Assembly: GCF_000586555.1 (NCBI RefSeq)
Contig: NZ_AZUC01000052.1
Span: forward strand, 1 to 58,556
Length of the DNA: 58,556 bases
From: Sporosarcina sp. D27
Lineage (GTDB): Bacteria; Bacillota; Bacilli; Bacillales_A; Planococcaceae
Reading direction: 5' to 3'
Below, piece by piece: positions 7,582-16,027 of the stretch; position 1 is the stretch's first letter; the number at the start of each line of letters is the position of its first letter. The position numbers and the translations under genes were made by a program. The notes under the pieces were generated by a model. The model had not been told where the DNA came from and made no database searches. It saw only the letters and a program-made list of their open reading frames with translations.

Positions 7582-9228
7582 ATGGTGAAAACGAAAAAGA
7601 AGTTCTTAACTGCATTTCTCGTTTGTACGTTAGCAAGTGGACTTGTTTTTACTGCAACAGCTGGGGCTCACGGGCATTCGATTCCTAATAAGTCATGGAA
7701 TCATCCAGGTAACGGAGCACCCATTCTACATCCAGGTTCAGTGAGAGGAGCGGGAATGAGACAGGAGCCGTTAAAGGAAATCGACGAAGTCCTTAACAAT
7801 GCGATTGAAGAAAATACGACCCCCGGGGCTGTTGTCCTTGTGGCTCGCAGTGGACATATTGTGAAACAGCAAGCTTACGGAGATGCTGCACGCTATGTGG
7901 ACGACTCATTCACAGAAATGGAATACCCTGTCGAAATGCAGACTAATACTATTTTTGATGTTGCTTCAATCAGTAAGATTTTTACAACAGTGGCCGCTAT
8001 GAAATTGTATGAAAAGGGAGCTATTCAACTAGACGCTCCTGTAGCAAAATACATTCCTGAATTCGCTGCAAATGGAAAAGAAACAGTGACGATACGACAG
8101 TTAATGACTCATACATCCGGATTCACCGCGTGGATTCCACTCCATTCCCAAGGGGAAACACGGGAAGATAGATTGCAGCTGGTATATGCTCAACCATTGA
8201 AAGCTCAACCAGGGAGCAGCTATACCTATAGCGATCTGAACATGATTACGTTAGGAGCTGTCGTTGAAAAACTTTCTGGGAAACGCTTAGATCAGTTTGT
8301 GAAAGATGAAATTACAGGACCACTTGGCATGAAAGACACGATGTACAACCCACCTGCATCGCTTAAGAATCGGATTGCTGCGACAGAATTCCAACCTGAG
8401 ATAGGCAGAGGACTAGTTTGGGGCGAAGTTCATGACGAAAACACCTGGTCACTTGACGGCGTTGCAGGTCACGCTGGAGTATTCTCCACGGCAAAAGACT
8501 TAGGGGTTTTTGCGCATATGATTCTCAATGAAGGAAAATATGGAGGAAAACGAATTCTAAAACCTAAAACGGTTCAACTGTTAAGTGAAAATCAGATACC
8601 TGAGTTTGTCGGTGACGATCACGGCCTTGGTTGGGAATTGAACCAAGGGTGGTATATGGATGCACTCTCAGACCCTTCATCAGCAGGGCATACCGGGTTT
8701 ACAGGAACCAGTATTGTTATCAACCCAAAAAATAAGACGATCGCAATTCTACTAACTAACCGTGTTCATCCTACAAGAAAGACCATTTCATTAAACGCTG
8801 TTCGAAGAGACTTCGTTCGACATGTGGCAGATGCAATCCCAGCACCTATTCCTAGAAGTACAGATGCGTGGTTTTCTGGATACGGGGACAATCTGAACCG
8901 GAACTTACTTGTTGATGCAAAAAAAGAAGTCAGCGAACTATCATTTAACACTTGGTATGAACTAGAGAAGGACTCTGACTTTGGAGTAATTGAAGTATCT
9001 GATGATGGTATTGAGTGGAATGAGGTAGGAGTTCGTCTAACAGGAACGAACGGCAAATGGAGTAATTTGACGGTAGCCATACCAGATGGAACAAATCATA
9101 TCCGTTTCCGTTATGAGACCGATACGTCTGTTAACGGTCGGGGATGGTACGTAGGGGATATCAAGCTGAACGGAAAACCTGTCAATCCGAATTCAGATTC
9201 AACGGATTGGGAGAATCGAAATTATTAA
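7582..9228 (+). CDS. amiE: AmiE-like secreted serine hydrolase (beta-lactamase fold)
   Basis: A 548-residue secreted protein. Residues 1-29 are a signal peptide (TATAGA/HG cleavage). Residues about 62-400 are a class-C beta-lactamase/esterase domain with S129-I-S-K132 as the SxxK nucleophile, YSDLN as the YxN-type motif and GHTGFTG in place of KTG. In B. subtilis the equivalent ybbE product AmiE is an N-acetylmuramyl-L-alanine amidase that removes the stem peptide from MurNAc. About 110 extra C-terminal residues (from WFSGYGDN to GWYVGDIKLNG) form a beta-sandwich-like domain not expected in the B. subtilis enzyme. First of three co-directional genes; RBS GGAGAGGATGAAG. Confidence 0.75.
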   Translation: MVKTKKKFLTAFLVCTLASGLVFTATAGAHGHSIPNKSWNHPGNGAPILHPGSVRGAGMRQEPLKEIDEVLNNAIEENTTPGAVVLVARSGHIVKQQAYGDAARYVDDSFTEMEYPVEMQTNTIFDVASISKIFTTVAAMKLYEKGAIQLDAPVAKYIPEFAANGKETVTIRQLMTHTSGFTAWIPLHSQGETREDRLQLVYAQPLKAQPGSSYTYSDLNMITLGAVVEKLSGKRLDQFVKDEITGPLGMKDTMYNPPASLKNRIAATEFQPEIGRGLVWGEVHDENTWSLDGVAGHAGVFSTAKDLGVFAHMILNEGKYGGKRILKPKTVQLLSENQIPEFVGDDHGLGWELNQGWYMDALSDPSSAGHTGFTGTSIVINPKNKTIAILLTNRVHPTRKTISLNAVRRDFVRHVADAIPAPIPRSTDAWFSGYGDNLNRNLLVDAKKEVSELSFNTWYELEKDSDFGVIEVSDDGIEWNEVGVRLTGTNGKWSNLTVAIPDGTNHIRFRYETDTSVNGRGWYVGDIKLNGKPVNPNSDSTDWENRNY

Positions 9229-9243
9229 AGGGGAGATCTGTCG

Positions 9244-11361
9244 ATGAAGAAACTTCGTACCTATTTTCTTGTACCACTACTGATTGGTTTGTTAGTGCTA
9301 ACAACTGGAATGTCTAGTCAGACAGCCATGGCTAATTCAAACAAATCGTCTATTCAAGACCTTGTTCTTTTACAAAATGTACCTGAATCGGAAAGTCAAT
9401 TTGAAGATGGAACTATCCAGCTTAACCCCCTTCACGTATATAAAGAAGGCCATTTTATGGAGACATCCAAAAATCTGAAATGGAAGTCGACCAATAAAAA
9501 AGTGGCTACGGTTGATAATGCCGGTTTGGTTACTACGACTGGTAAACCCGGCATGGCAATCATTCAAGTGAGCGAGGGGAAACTAGTCGACCGTGTTGCA
9601 ATATTAGGGAAACCCGATCCATCATCAGGAAAATGGCACGGGAAACCGTCAGTCACTTATGAGGTGAAGAAGATGAAAGGGAAACGATACAACCTCATTG
9701 AGAAAGCAATCAGTCACATGACGCTTGAAGAAAAAGTGGGACAAATGCTAATGCCGGATTTCAGGACTATGAATGGCAAAAATGTCACAGAACTCACTCC
9801 TGAAATTGAGGAACTTGTAAAAAAGTATCATTTAGGCGGAGTGATTTTGTTTAGAGAAAACGTAGTCACTACAGAACAAACGGCACGTTTAGTATCAGAT
9901 TATCAAAAAACGTCTGAAAAATATGGTCTTCTTATGTCAATCGACCAAGAGGGTGGAATTGTAACGAGAATCCAATCAGGAACAGATATGCCAGGGAATA
10001 TGGCATTAGGTGCTACACGATCAGAAGAACTTGCAGGTAAAGTCGGGGGAGCAATTGGCGAGGAACTGCATTCGTTAGGAATCAATATGAACTTCGCACC
10101 ATCCTTTGACATTAATAATAACCCGGACAATCCTGTAATCGGTGTGCGATCATTTAGTGAAGATCCAGAGCTAACAGCTCAATTAGGTGTAGCTTATACG
10201 AATGGTCTTCAAGGAACAGGAACGTCAGGAACAGCAAAACACTTCCCTGGTCATGGCGATACAGCAGTGGATTCACATTTGGGTCTTCCTGAAGTTCCAT
10301 ATGACAAGGAAAGGTTAAAGCAAGTGGAGTTGTATCCGTTCCAGAAAGCGATGGAAGCGGGAGTGGATGCGGTCATGACAGCACATGTCACGTTCCCGAA
10401 AATCGATGGGACAACTGTAATCTCCAAAAAAGATGGAACTGAAATCAATGTGCCTGCTACGTTATCCTATAAAGTACTGACGGAGCTGATGCGGGAGGAA
10501 ATGGGATACGACGGATTAATTACTACAGATGCATTAAACATGAAAGCAATTGCGGATCATTTCGGCCCGGTGGATTCAGTAATCAAAGCTGTGCAGGCAG
10601 GGACTGATATAGTCTTAATGCCAGTCGGATTGGAAAGTGTTGCAACGGGTCTTTTGGATGCGGTACGTACTGGAGAAATTTCGGAGTCACGAATCGAAAG
10701 TTCAGTCGAGAGAATATTGTCCTTAAAGCTCAAGAGGGGCGTTATGAAAGAAGAGAATCCTAGGGCAATCGATGAAGTGATTTCAGAAGCTGAGGAAACG
10801 GTAGGCTCTGAACCACATAAACAAATTGAGCGTGAAGTAGCCGAGAAGTCAGTGACTTTAGTGAAAAATAATAATGTACTGCCGTTGAAGGTAAATACAT
10901 CAGAGAAAATCGCAGTCATTGGTAGCTCATATATCGATGAACTGTACCAAGCAGTGAAAAGTAAACATGAAAACACAGTCTTGGTGAAAACAGGAGAGCC
11001 TCTCTCTGCTGAACAGGTTTCGCAGATTTCAGATGCATCGGCAATCATTGTCGGTACAACTACTTCCACTGTAGCTGGCAGAGAAACGACTAACCCACAA
11101 ATGAAGATGGTCAATGAGTTAAAGAAACAAACGGAAGCTCCTGTCATTGCGGTAGGAGTCAGAAATCCATATGACATCATGGCTTACCCGAATGTAGATG
11201 GGTACTTGGCTCAATATGGATTTAGAACAGCTAGCTTTAAAGCAACTGCATCCGTTCTATTTGGAGACATCCAACCTACAGGTAAACTTCCTGTGACAAT
11301 TCCAAATTCAGCTGGAGGAACCTTGTATCCATTTGGACACGGACTAACCTACAACGAATAA
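9244..11361 (+). CDS. nagZ: NagZ, secreted beta-N-acetylglucosaminidase (GH3) with N-terminal Big-2 domain
   Basis: A 705-residue exported glycosidase. After the signal peptide (cleavage near AMA-NS, residue 31) comes a bacterial Ig-like group 2 domain (WKSTNKKVATVDNAGLVTT, about 79-115). The GH3 catalytic domain follows with DQEGG near 235, the NagZ motif KHFPGHGDT..DSH at about 331-344 supplying the Asp-His dyad, and the nucleophile Asp in LITTDALNMKAI near 429. The C-terminal alpha/beta domain ends in LPVTIPNSAGG..PFGHGL. It removes GlcNAc from MurNAc-terminated wall fragments. It starts 15 nt after amiE. Confidence 0.9.
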   Translation: MKKLRTYFLVPLLIGLLVLTTGMSSQTAMANSNKSSIQDLVLLQNVPESESQFEDGTIQLNPLHVYKEGHFMETSKNLKWKSTNKKVATVDNAGLVTTTGKPGMAIIQVSEGKLVDRVAILGKPDPSSGKWHGKPSVTYEVKKMKGKRYNLIEKAISHMTLEEKVGQMLMPDFRTMNGKNVTELTPEIEELVKKYHLGGVILFRENVVTTEQTARLVSDYQKTSEKYGLLMSIDQEGGIVTRIQSGTDMPGNMALGATRSEELAGKVGGAIGEELHSLGINMNFAPSFDINNNPDNPVIGVRSFSEDPELTAQLGVAYTNGLQGTGTSGTAKHFPGHGDTAVDSHLGLPEVPYDKERLKQVELYPFQKAMEAGVDAVMTAHVTFPKIDGTTVISKKDGTEINVPATLSYKVLTELMREEMGYDGLITTDALNMKAIADHFGPVDSVIKAVQAGTDIVLMPVGLESVATGLLDAVRTGEISESRIESSVERILSLKLKRGVMKEENPRAIDEVISEAEETVGSEPHKQIEREVAEKSVTLVKNNNVLPLKVNTSEKIAVIGSSYIDELYQAVKSKHENTVLVKTGEPLSAEQVSQISDASAIIVGTTTSTVAGRETTNPQMKMVNELKKQTEAPVIAVGVRNPYDIMAYPNVDGYLAQYGFRTASFKATASVLFGDIQPTGKLPVTIPNSAGGTLYPFGHGLTYNE

Positions 11362-11373
11362 GGGAGGGGTCAG

Positions 11374-12636
11374 ATGATGAAAAAGTGGCTAATGGTAGTC
11401 GTCACAGCATTATTAGTCATGACGACATTCACTGCGGCATTTGCCGATAACACGTACACCAACGGGAATAAGAAATCCAAAGGATATGATAAAGGTAAGC
11501 ACAAATTTGCACTAGGTGCAGAGATGCTTATGAAAGATGAGAAGAAATTGCTGAAAGGTAAACGGGTAGGATTGATCACCAATCCTACGGGGGTTGACCA
11601 AAACCTGAACAGTGTGGTCGATCTTTTGAACAATGATCCGGATATTCAGCTAGAAGCACTCTACGGTCCAGAACATGGTGTTCGTGGGGATGCACAGGCT
11701 GGGCAATATGTGGATTATTATATCGATGAAGTCACGGGCTTGCCGGTTTATAGTTTGTATGGAAAAACTAGAAAACCGACTCCTGAAATGCTTGAAAATA
11801 TCGATGTTCTAGTATTTGATATTCAAGATGTCGGGACTCGCTTCTATACGTATATCTATACGATGGCTCTAGCTATGGAAGCAGCGCAAGAAAAAGGAAT
11901 TCCGTTCATTGTATTGGATCGTCCGAATCCTTTAGGAGGTAAAAAAGTTGAAGGACCAGTCCTAGATCCAAAGTTTGCGTCATTTGTTGGACAGTATGCG
12001 ATTCCACTACGCCACGGAATGACCGTAGGAGAACTAGCGAAGCTGTTTAACAAGGAGTTTGACATAGGTGCGGATTTAACAGTAGTGAAAATGAAAGGCT
12101 GGAAACGAAACGCTTATTTCGATGAAACAGGGCTTCAGTTTGTCATGCCATCTCCTAACATGCCAACACTGGAAACTGCACTCGCTTATCCAGGTGCAGC
12201 ACTTATCGAAGGGACGAATGTTTCAGAAGGACGCGGAACGACAAAGCCATTTGAGTTAATTGGTGCTCCGTTCATCAGCAGTCCGGAATTGGTCACGAGG
12301 TTAAACCAACTGGATCTTCCAGGAGTGACATTCCGAGCGGCATCGTTTACCCCTACGTTTTCAAAGCATAGCGGAAAACTTTCTCATGGTGTTCAAATTC
12401 ATATTACGGATCGAAATAAGTATGAGCCGGTTGAAACGGGTCTTCATATTGTGAAAACGATAAAAGATCTTTATCCTGAACAAGTTCAACTCACGCCTTT
12501 CTTTGACAATCTAATCGGAAATGGATGGATACGACCGGCTATTGAAGATGGAATGACGGTAGAAGAGATTGAATCGCGTTGGCAGAAAGATTTAAAAGAA
12601 TTTGAGAAAGTACGGAAGAAGTATTTGATGTATTAG
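11374..12636 (+). CDS. namZ: NamZ, secreted exo-beta-N-acetylmuramidase (DUF1343, GH171)
   Basis: A 420-residue protein of the DUF1343/YbbC family, shown in B. subtilis to be the exo-muramidase NamZ (GH171). A signal peptide ends near AFA-DN (residue 24). Family motifs are GLITNPTGVD, YGPEHGVRGDAQAG, PVYSLYG, VFDIQDVGTRFYTYI, LDRPNPLGG and EGTNVSEGRGTTKPFE. It releases MurNAc from non-reducing ends, complementing NagZ and AmiE. Start ATG 11374 after GGGAGGGG; ATG 11377 is equally possible. It lies 12 nt after nagZ, so the three act as one secreted muropeptide-degrading set. The murQ-murR-murP uptake genes that accompany them in B. subtilis are not adjacent. Confidence 0.9.
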   Translation: MMKKWLMVVVTALLVMTTFTAAFADNTYTNGNKKSKGYDKGKHKFALGAEMLMKDEKKLLKGKRVGLITNPTGVDQNLNSVVDLLNNDPDIQLEALYGPEHGVRGDAQAGQYVDYYIDEVTGLPVYSLYGKTRKPTPEMLENIDVLVFDIQDVGTRFYTYIYTMALAMEAAQEKGIPFIVLDRPNPLGGKKVEGPVLDPKFASFVGQYAIPLRHGMTVGELAKLFNKEFDIGADLTVVKMKGWKRNAYFDETGLQFVMPSPNMPTLETALAYPGAALIEGTNVSEGRGTTKPFELIGAPFISSPELVTRLNQLDLPGVTFRAASFTPTFSKHSGKLSHGVQIHITDRNKYEPVETGLHIVKTIKDLYPEQVQLTPFFDNLIGNGWIRPAIEDGMTVEEIESRWQKDLKEFEKVRKKYLMY

Positions 12637-12663
12637 AAAGAACAGAGTTGTCTTGTAAAAAGT

Positions 12664-12896
12664 CACTTAAGCGAGGCAGGATACAAAGTTGTTGTAGAGG
12701 AATTTTGCAAGCAATTGCAAGCTAAGTATTCTTGGATTACAAAACACTTATTGAGTGCATATCTGAAAAGAGATACGACTGCACCGCTCACTTTGGAATT
12801 CTGAGTGGTTCTAATGGTAAATTCCTTTTAGGAGATGGAACAATTCGTGTTCAAACAGCAAAATTATTTGGAATTTATTCAAAGTACCTTCAGTAG
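12664..12896 (+). pseudogene. remnant of an SGNH/SLH surface hydrolase gene
   Basis: Two eroded pieces of a gene like the intact one at 16807-18453. The first (12664-12803) translates as HLSEAGYKVVVEEFCKQL..YSWITKHLLSAYLK and matches the block-V end of the SGNH domain (intact copy HLSEAGYKVVADEFSKQL), ending in TGA. The second, in another frame (about 12801-12896), reads SGSNGKFLLGDGTIR..AKL and matches the last SLH repeat (HGSNGKFLPADGTKRGESAK), ending in TAG. Everything between (FN3 and two and a half SLH repeats) is deleted. No start codon or intact frame remains. Confidence 0.85.
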
Positions 12897-12917
12897 AATG
12901 AAACCTCATCTACTGTT

Positions 12918-12966
12918 GCCCTCACAGTGCGGTGATAAACCGCGACGGTGGGGGCGTTTTTGTGTG
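12918..12966 (+). terminator. rho-independent terminator before the NAD operon
   Basis: Outer stem GCCCTCAC (12918-12925) / GTGGGGGC (12948-12955) and inner stem GCGGT/ACCGC, then GTTTTTGTG. It probably ends the namZ operon or served the decayed SGNH gene. Confidence 0.8.
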
Positions 12967-12977
12967 GAAAAGAGTTG

Positions 12978-13006
12978 TTGACAATACATAGATACATAGT
13001 TATACT
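12978..13006 (+). promoter_or_regulatory. sigma-A promoter of pnuC
   Basis: TTGACA (12978-12983), 17-nt spacer, TATACT (13001-13006). Both boxes are at or near consensus. The start point would fall inside the palindrome listed at 13004-13022. Confidence 0.8.
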
Positions 13007-13022
13007 AAGTTTAATAGTTAGT
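13004..13022 (+). promoter_or_regulatory. candidate NrtR operator
   Basis: A 19-nt imperfect palindrome ACTAA-(9)-TTAGT overlaps the end of the -10 box, a usual place for a repressor. ACTAAGT recurs at 13034-13040 and just downstream of the nrtR -10 box at 14958-14964. Assignment to NrtR rests on the genes it serves. Confidence 0.45.
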
Positions 13023-13056
13023 AACAAAAACAAACTAAGTAAAAGGAGTGAAGAAG

Positions 13057-13770
13057 ATGATTGAAAAGTTGAAAGGATATCTGGCAGAGTGGTCGGTTTT
13101 CGAGAAGGTGTGGATTTCGTTATTCACAGCAATTACGGTGTACCTCTATTTTGCATTTCAAGACACGCTTCTAGGGTTGATCAGTTCGATAGCCGGTATG
13201 TTGTGCGTAGTATTGGTTGCGAAAGGAAAGGTTTCAAATTATGTATTCGGTATCGTGCAGACAGTCACTTATGGTTATATCGCTTTCGGATACGGCTTAT
13301 ATGGTGAAGCCATGTTGAACTGGTTATTTTACTTCCCAACGCAATTTATCGGAATTTGGATGTGGATGAATCACTTCAAGAAAAAAGAGGATTCTGAGCA
13401 TGGGGAAAACGTATACGTAAAGCGGCTGACACGAAAAGGTTGGATTCTCGTTGCTGGATCTTTTGTGGTAGGGGCATTGGTATACGCAGAACTATTGACG
13501 GTGTTATCCGCACAGCAAGTTCGAATCGATAGTATGGCGGTCGTTCTTTCAGTAATCGCACAAATACTAATGGTACAGAGATATGCAGAACAATGGATAA
13601 TCTGGATTTTAGTGAATATCCTGACCATCACGCTATGGGGTATCACGTTAGTGCAGACAGGAGGGAACGATTGGAACATGGTCATCATGTGGACGGCGTT
13701 CTTAGTGAATTCTATATACGGTTATGTGAACTGGGTAAAATTATCGAAGGTACAAAAAGCAGAAGACTGA
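13057..13770 (+). CDS. pnuC: PnuC, nicotinamide riboside transporter
   Basis: A 237-residue membrane protein with about seven hydrophobic segments and the PnuC-family hallmarks: NYVFGIVQTVTYGYIAFGYGLYGEAMLNWLFYFPTQFIGIW in the middle and WIIWILVNILTI..NSIYGYVNW at the end. PnuC is a facilitator for nicotinamide riboside, trapped inside by phosphorylation. The gene begins an operon with a nadR-like gene whose kinase domain would do that trapping. ATG 13057 is preferred over GTG 13048 because GGAG (13045-13048) lies 8 nt before it. Confidence 0.9.
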   Translation: MIEKLKGYLAEWSVFEKVWISLFTAITVYLYFAFQDTLLGLISSIAGMLCVVLVAKGKVSNYVFGIVQTVTYGYIAFGYGLYGEAMLNWLFYFPTQFIGIWMWMNHFKKKEDSEHGENVYVKRLTRKGWILVAGSFVVGALVYAELLTVLSAQQVRIDSMAVVLSVIAQILMVQRYAEQWIIWILVNILTITLWGITLVQTGGNDWNMVIMWTAFLVNSIYGYVNWVKLSKVQKAED

Positions 13771-13800
13771 GCGTTTTGTTCATGAAAGGAGAAGATTAAA

Positions 13801-14853
13801 ATGGGAGAACCTAGAATGGAAGAGTTGACAGTTGGACACTACGGAGGGAAATTCATTCCCTTTCATAAAGGTCATTTGTATGCAATTACGAAAGCAGCGG
13901 CTCAAGTGGATCAGTTGTTTGTAGTGGTTAGTTATGATGAGAATCGGGACAGGAAATTGTGTAAGGACGCGGGATTGGATTATATTGACTTCAAACAGCG
14001 GCAGCAGTGGATTATGACTTCAACTAAAGGAATGCCGAATGTGAAAGTATTGGTGGTGGAAGACCCACCATGGGAGAGCGAAGAGCATATGTGGCTGGAA
14101 GGAGGACGGAGAATGATTGAAGCAATCCCGGAACAAATCACTCATATCTTCAGTTCAGAAAGCGCATACGATCATTGGTTTAGACTTATTTATGGAGAAG
14201 ATATTCAACATGTAGTTATTGATGAGGCTCGCAGGATTTTCCCAATCAGTGCAACGAAAATACGAAACGAAGGGGTATTTGCAAATTGGGATATGATTCC
14301 CGATGTAGCGAAGCCATACTACACTAAAAAAATTGCGATAGTCGGAGTTGAATCATGCGGGAAATCCACGTTAACACGGAACTTAGCTCAACTATTTGGC
14401 ACTGAATATGTAGAAGAATACGGGCGTACGGTCAGCGAGGAAATCGGGGACGGAAGTTCGTTGCTGACTGAAGAGCACTATAAGGAAATCGTGTTTGGTC
14501 ATAAGCATATGGAGTTTCAAAAGATCAAGAAAGCAAACAAGTTATTGTTCATAGATAGCGAGGCGGTAGTGTCCCAGTATTACGCTAAAATGTATCTTGG
14601 TCAGGAGCTGGACTTTATAGAGGGGGTCATCCAGTCTCAGGATTATGATTTGTACCTATTCCTTGAACCCGATGTAAAGTGGGTGGCTGACGGATTCCGA
14701 ACGTTCAATGATCCTGTGGTGCGGGCAAAGACAAATAGAGTTTTGAAGGAAATGTTTGATGAGCGGGGAATACAATACGCATCGATTAGCGGTAACTACG
14801 AGGAGCGGCTTGACAAATCCATCGAACAGATTACGAAACTCATGACGAACTAA
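13801..14853 (+). CDS. nadR: NadR-like bifunctional NMN adenylyltransferase / ribosylnicotinamide kinase
   Basis: A 350-residue two-domain enzyme. Residues about 10-170 are a nucleotidyltransferase (HYGGKFIPFHKGHL with the HxGH-type signature, and ISATKIRNEG as the second motif). Residues about 178-345 are a P-loop kinase (IVGVESCGKSTLTRNL, YGRTVSEE). The DNA-binding domain found in enterobacterial NadR is absent, so this is a purely enzymatic version. It turns imported nicotinamide riboside into NMN and then NAD. It follows pnuC by 30 nt; GGAGAAG precedes the ATG. Confidence 0.88.
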   Translation: MGEPRMEELTVGHYGGKFIPFHKGHLYAITKAAAQVDQLFVVVSYDENRDRKLCKDAGLDYIDFKQRQQWIMTSTKGMPNVKVLVVEDPPWESEEHMWLEGGRRMIEAIPEQITHIFSSESAYDHWFRLIYGEDIQHVVIDEARRIFPISATKIRNEGVFANWDMIPDVAKPYYTKKIAIVGVESCGKSTLTRNLAQLFGTEYVEEYGRTVSEEIGDGSSLLTEEHYKEIVFGHKHMEFQKIKKANKLLFIDSEAVVSQYYAKMYLGQELDFIEGVIQSQDYDLYLFLEPDVKWVADGFRTFNDPVVRAKTNRVLKEMFDERGIQYASISGNYEERLDKSIEQITKLMTN

Positions 14854-14854
14854 T

Positions 14855-14886
14855 AAAAGAAGGGTGCTGTGTGACCCTTCTTTTTC
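14855..14886 (+). terminator. rho-independent terminator after nadR
   Basis: Stem AGAAGGGT (14858-14865) / ACCCTTCT (14874-14881) followed by TTTTC. It separates pnuC-nadR from nrtR, which has its own promoter. Confidence 0.85.
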
Positions 14887-14925
14887 TGTGTGTATGAAGA
14901 AGACTCGAATACTGAGAGGCTGGAC

Positions 14926-14954
14926 TTGTCATATGAAACGGATAGTATTAGAAT
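14926..14954 (+). promoter_or_regulatory. sigma-A promoter of nrtR
   Basis: TTGTCA (14926-14931), 17-nt spacer, TAGAAT (14949-14954). ACTAAGT (14958-14964), shared with the pnuC promoter, lies 3 nt after the -10 box and suggests autoregulation. Confidence 0.6.
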
Positions 14955-14990
14955 GCAACTAAGTCATGTGTTTGAAAGGGGAAGAAGGCA

Positions 14991-15908
14991 ATGGAAGAGC
15001 AGTTCTTGCAGAACCTCAGTGAAACGGAATTTATCGAACAGTATCAAAAGACGGAAAAGGATAAGTATGAAAAACCATCCATAACGACGGATATGGTTAT
15101 CTTCACAATGGATACTGAAAAGGTTTCGGACAAGAGAAAAAAAGCGGAGAAGGAACTTCAGTTATTACTCATCCAGCGTGGAGGACATCCTTATAAAGGG
15201 GACTGGGCACTAGCGGGCGGATTCATGGGAATTGACGAAGATGTCGATACCGCAGTCCAACGGGAATTGAAAGAGGAAACAGGGGTTGATGGCATTTACG
15301 CAGAGCAGCTGTACACGTGGAGTGCGGTGGATCGGGACCCTCGTATGAGGATTGTGAGTGTCAGTTATTTGGCGTTGGTTGACCAAGGAAAGTTACCACC
15401 GCTGCAAGCAGGGGACGATGCTGACGATGCAAGGTGGTTCACTGTAAAAGATACGGTAGTAGAATCCCATGAGGAACAGATCAGCAGTACAATTAGGAGG
15501 ACGGAAGAAATTGAACTAGAGATGACTTCTGGGGAAATTACAGTATCGGCAACTATAGAAAGAGTCACAGTGACAGAAGGGACAAACACTAAAACGACAG
15601 TGTGGATGAAAAAGCAGGATGGGATTGCCTTTGATCATGCAGAAATCATTTTGTATTCGTTGGAGCGGTTACGCGGGAAAGTGAATTACACGAATATCGC
15701 ATTCAATTTGGTTGGCGAAGAGTTCACATTGCCGGATTTGCAGCAAGTTTATGAAGTGATTTTGGGCAGGGCTTTAAACAAAGTGCAGTTCCGACGACAT
15801 GTGGAAGGTATGGTGTTAGATACAGGAAAAGAAATCAAAACAGGTGCATACAGACCTTCTAAACTGTATAGGTATAATTCAGCGTGGGTACATGATCAAT
15901 GGAAATAA
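14991..15908 (+). CDS. nrtR: NrtR, Nudix-related transcriptional regulator of NAD metabolism
   Basis: A 305-residue protein with an N-terminal Nudix domain (about 40-170) and a C-terminal winged helix (about 205-300: SLERLRGKVNYTNIAFNLVG, LPDLQQVYEVILG, NKVQFRRHV). NrtR proteins bind ADP-ribose or related NAD metabolites and leave DNA. The full catalytic Nudix box G-x5-E-x7-REL-x-EE-x-GV is intact here, so hydrolase activity cannot be excluded. It is adjacent to pnuC and nadR, its expected targets. RBS AAGGGGAAGAAGG. Confidence 0.88.
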   Translation: MEEQFLQNLSETEFIEQYQKTEKDKYEKPSITTDMVIFTMDTEKVSDKRKKAEKELQLLLIQRGGHPYKGDWALAGGFMGIDEDVDTAVQRELKEETGVDGIYAEQLYTWSAVDRDPRMRIVSVSYLALVDQGKLPPLQAGDDADDARWFTVKDTVVESHEEQISSTIRRTEEIELEMTSGEITVSATIERVTVTEGTNTKTTVWMKKQDGIAFDHAEIILYSLERLRGKVNYTNIAFNLVGEEFTLPDLQQVYEVILGRALNKVQFRRHVEGMVLDTGKEIKTGAYRPSKLYRYNSAWVHDQWK

Positions 15909-15910
15909 GA

Positions 15911-15979
15911 GAGTTGGCGTAATAATTTCTATTATTGTTTCAAGTTAGTTCTTTTATCAAAAGTCTGTTTAGCCAACTC
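15911..15979. repeat. inverted repeat between nrtR and the YtxJ-like gene
   Basis: GAGTTGGC (15911-15918) and GCCAACTC (15972-15979) enclose an AT-rich interior with a small hairpin AATAAT/ATTATT (15921-15936). It could be a weak terminator or a leader structure; no T run follows directly. Confidence 0.3.
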
Positions 15980-16027
15980 AAACTGCCAGCGTTTGAATAG
16001 TTGAATTGAAAGTGAGGAGTCTTCAAA

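Noticed and set aside
10557..11180. 207-codon open frame on the minus strand
   Set aside because: It lies wholly inside nagZ, has no ribosome binding site and its translation is low-complexity Ser/Thr-rich, the usual antisense shadow.
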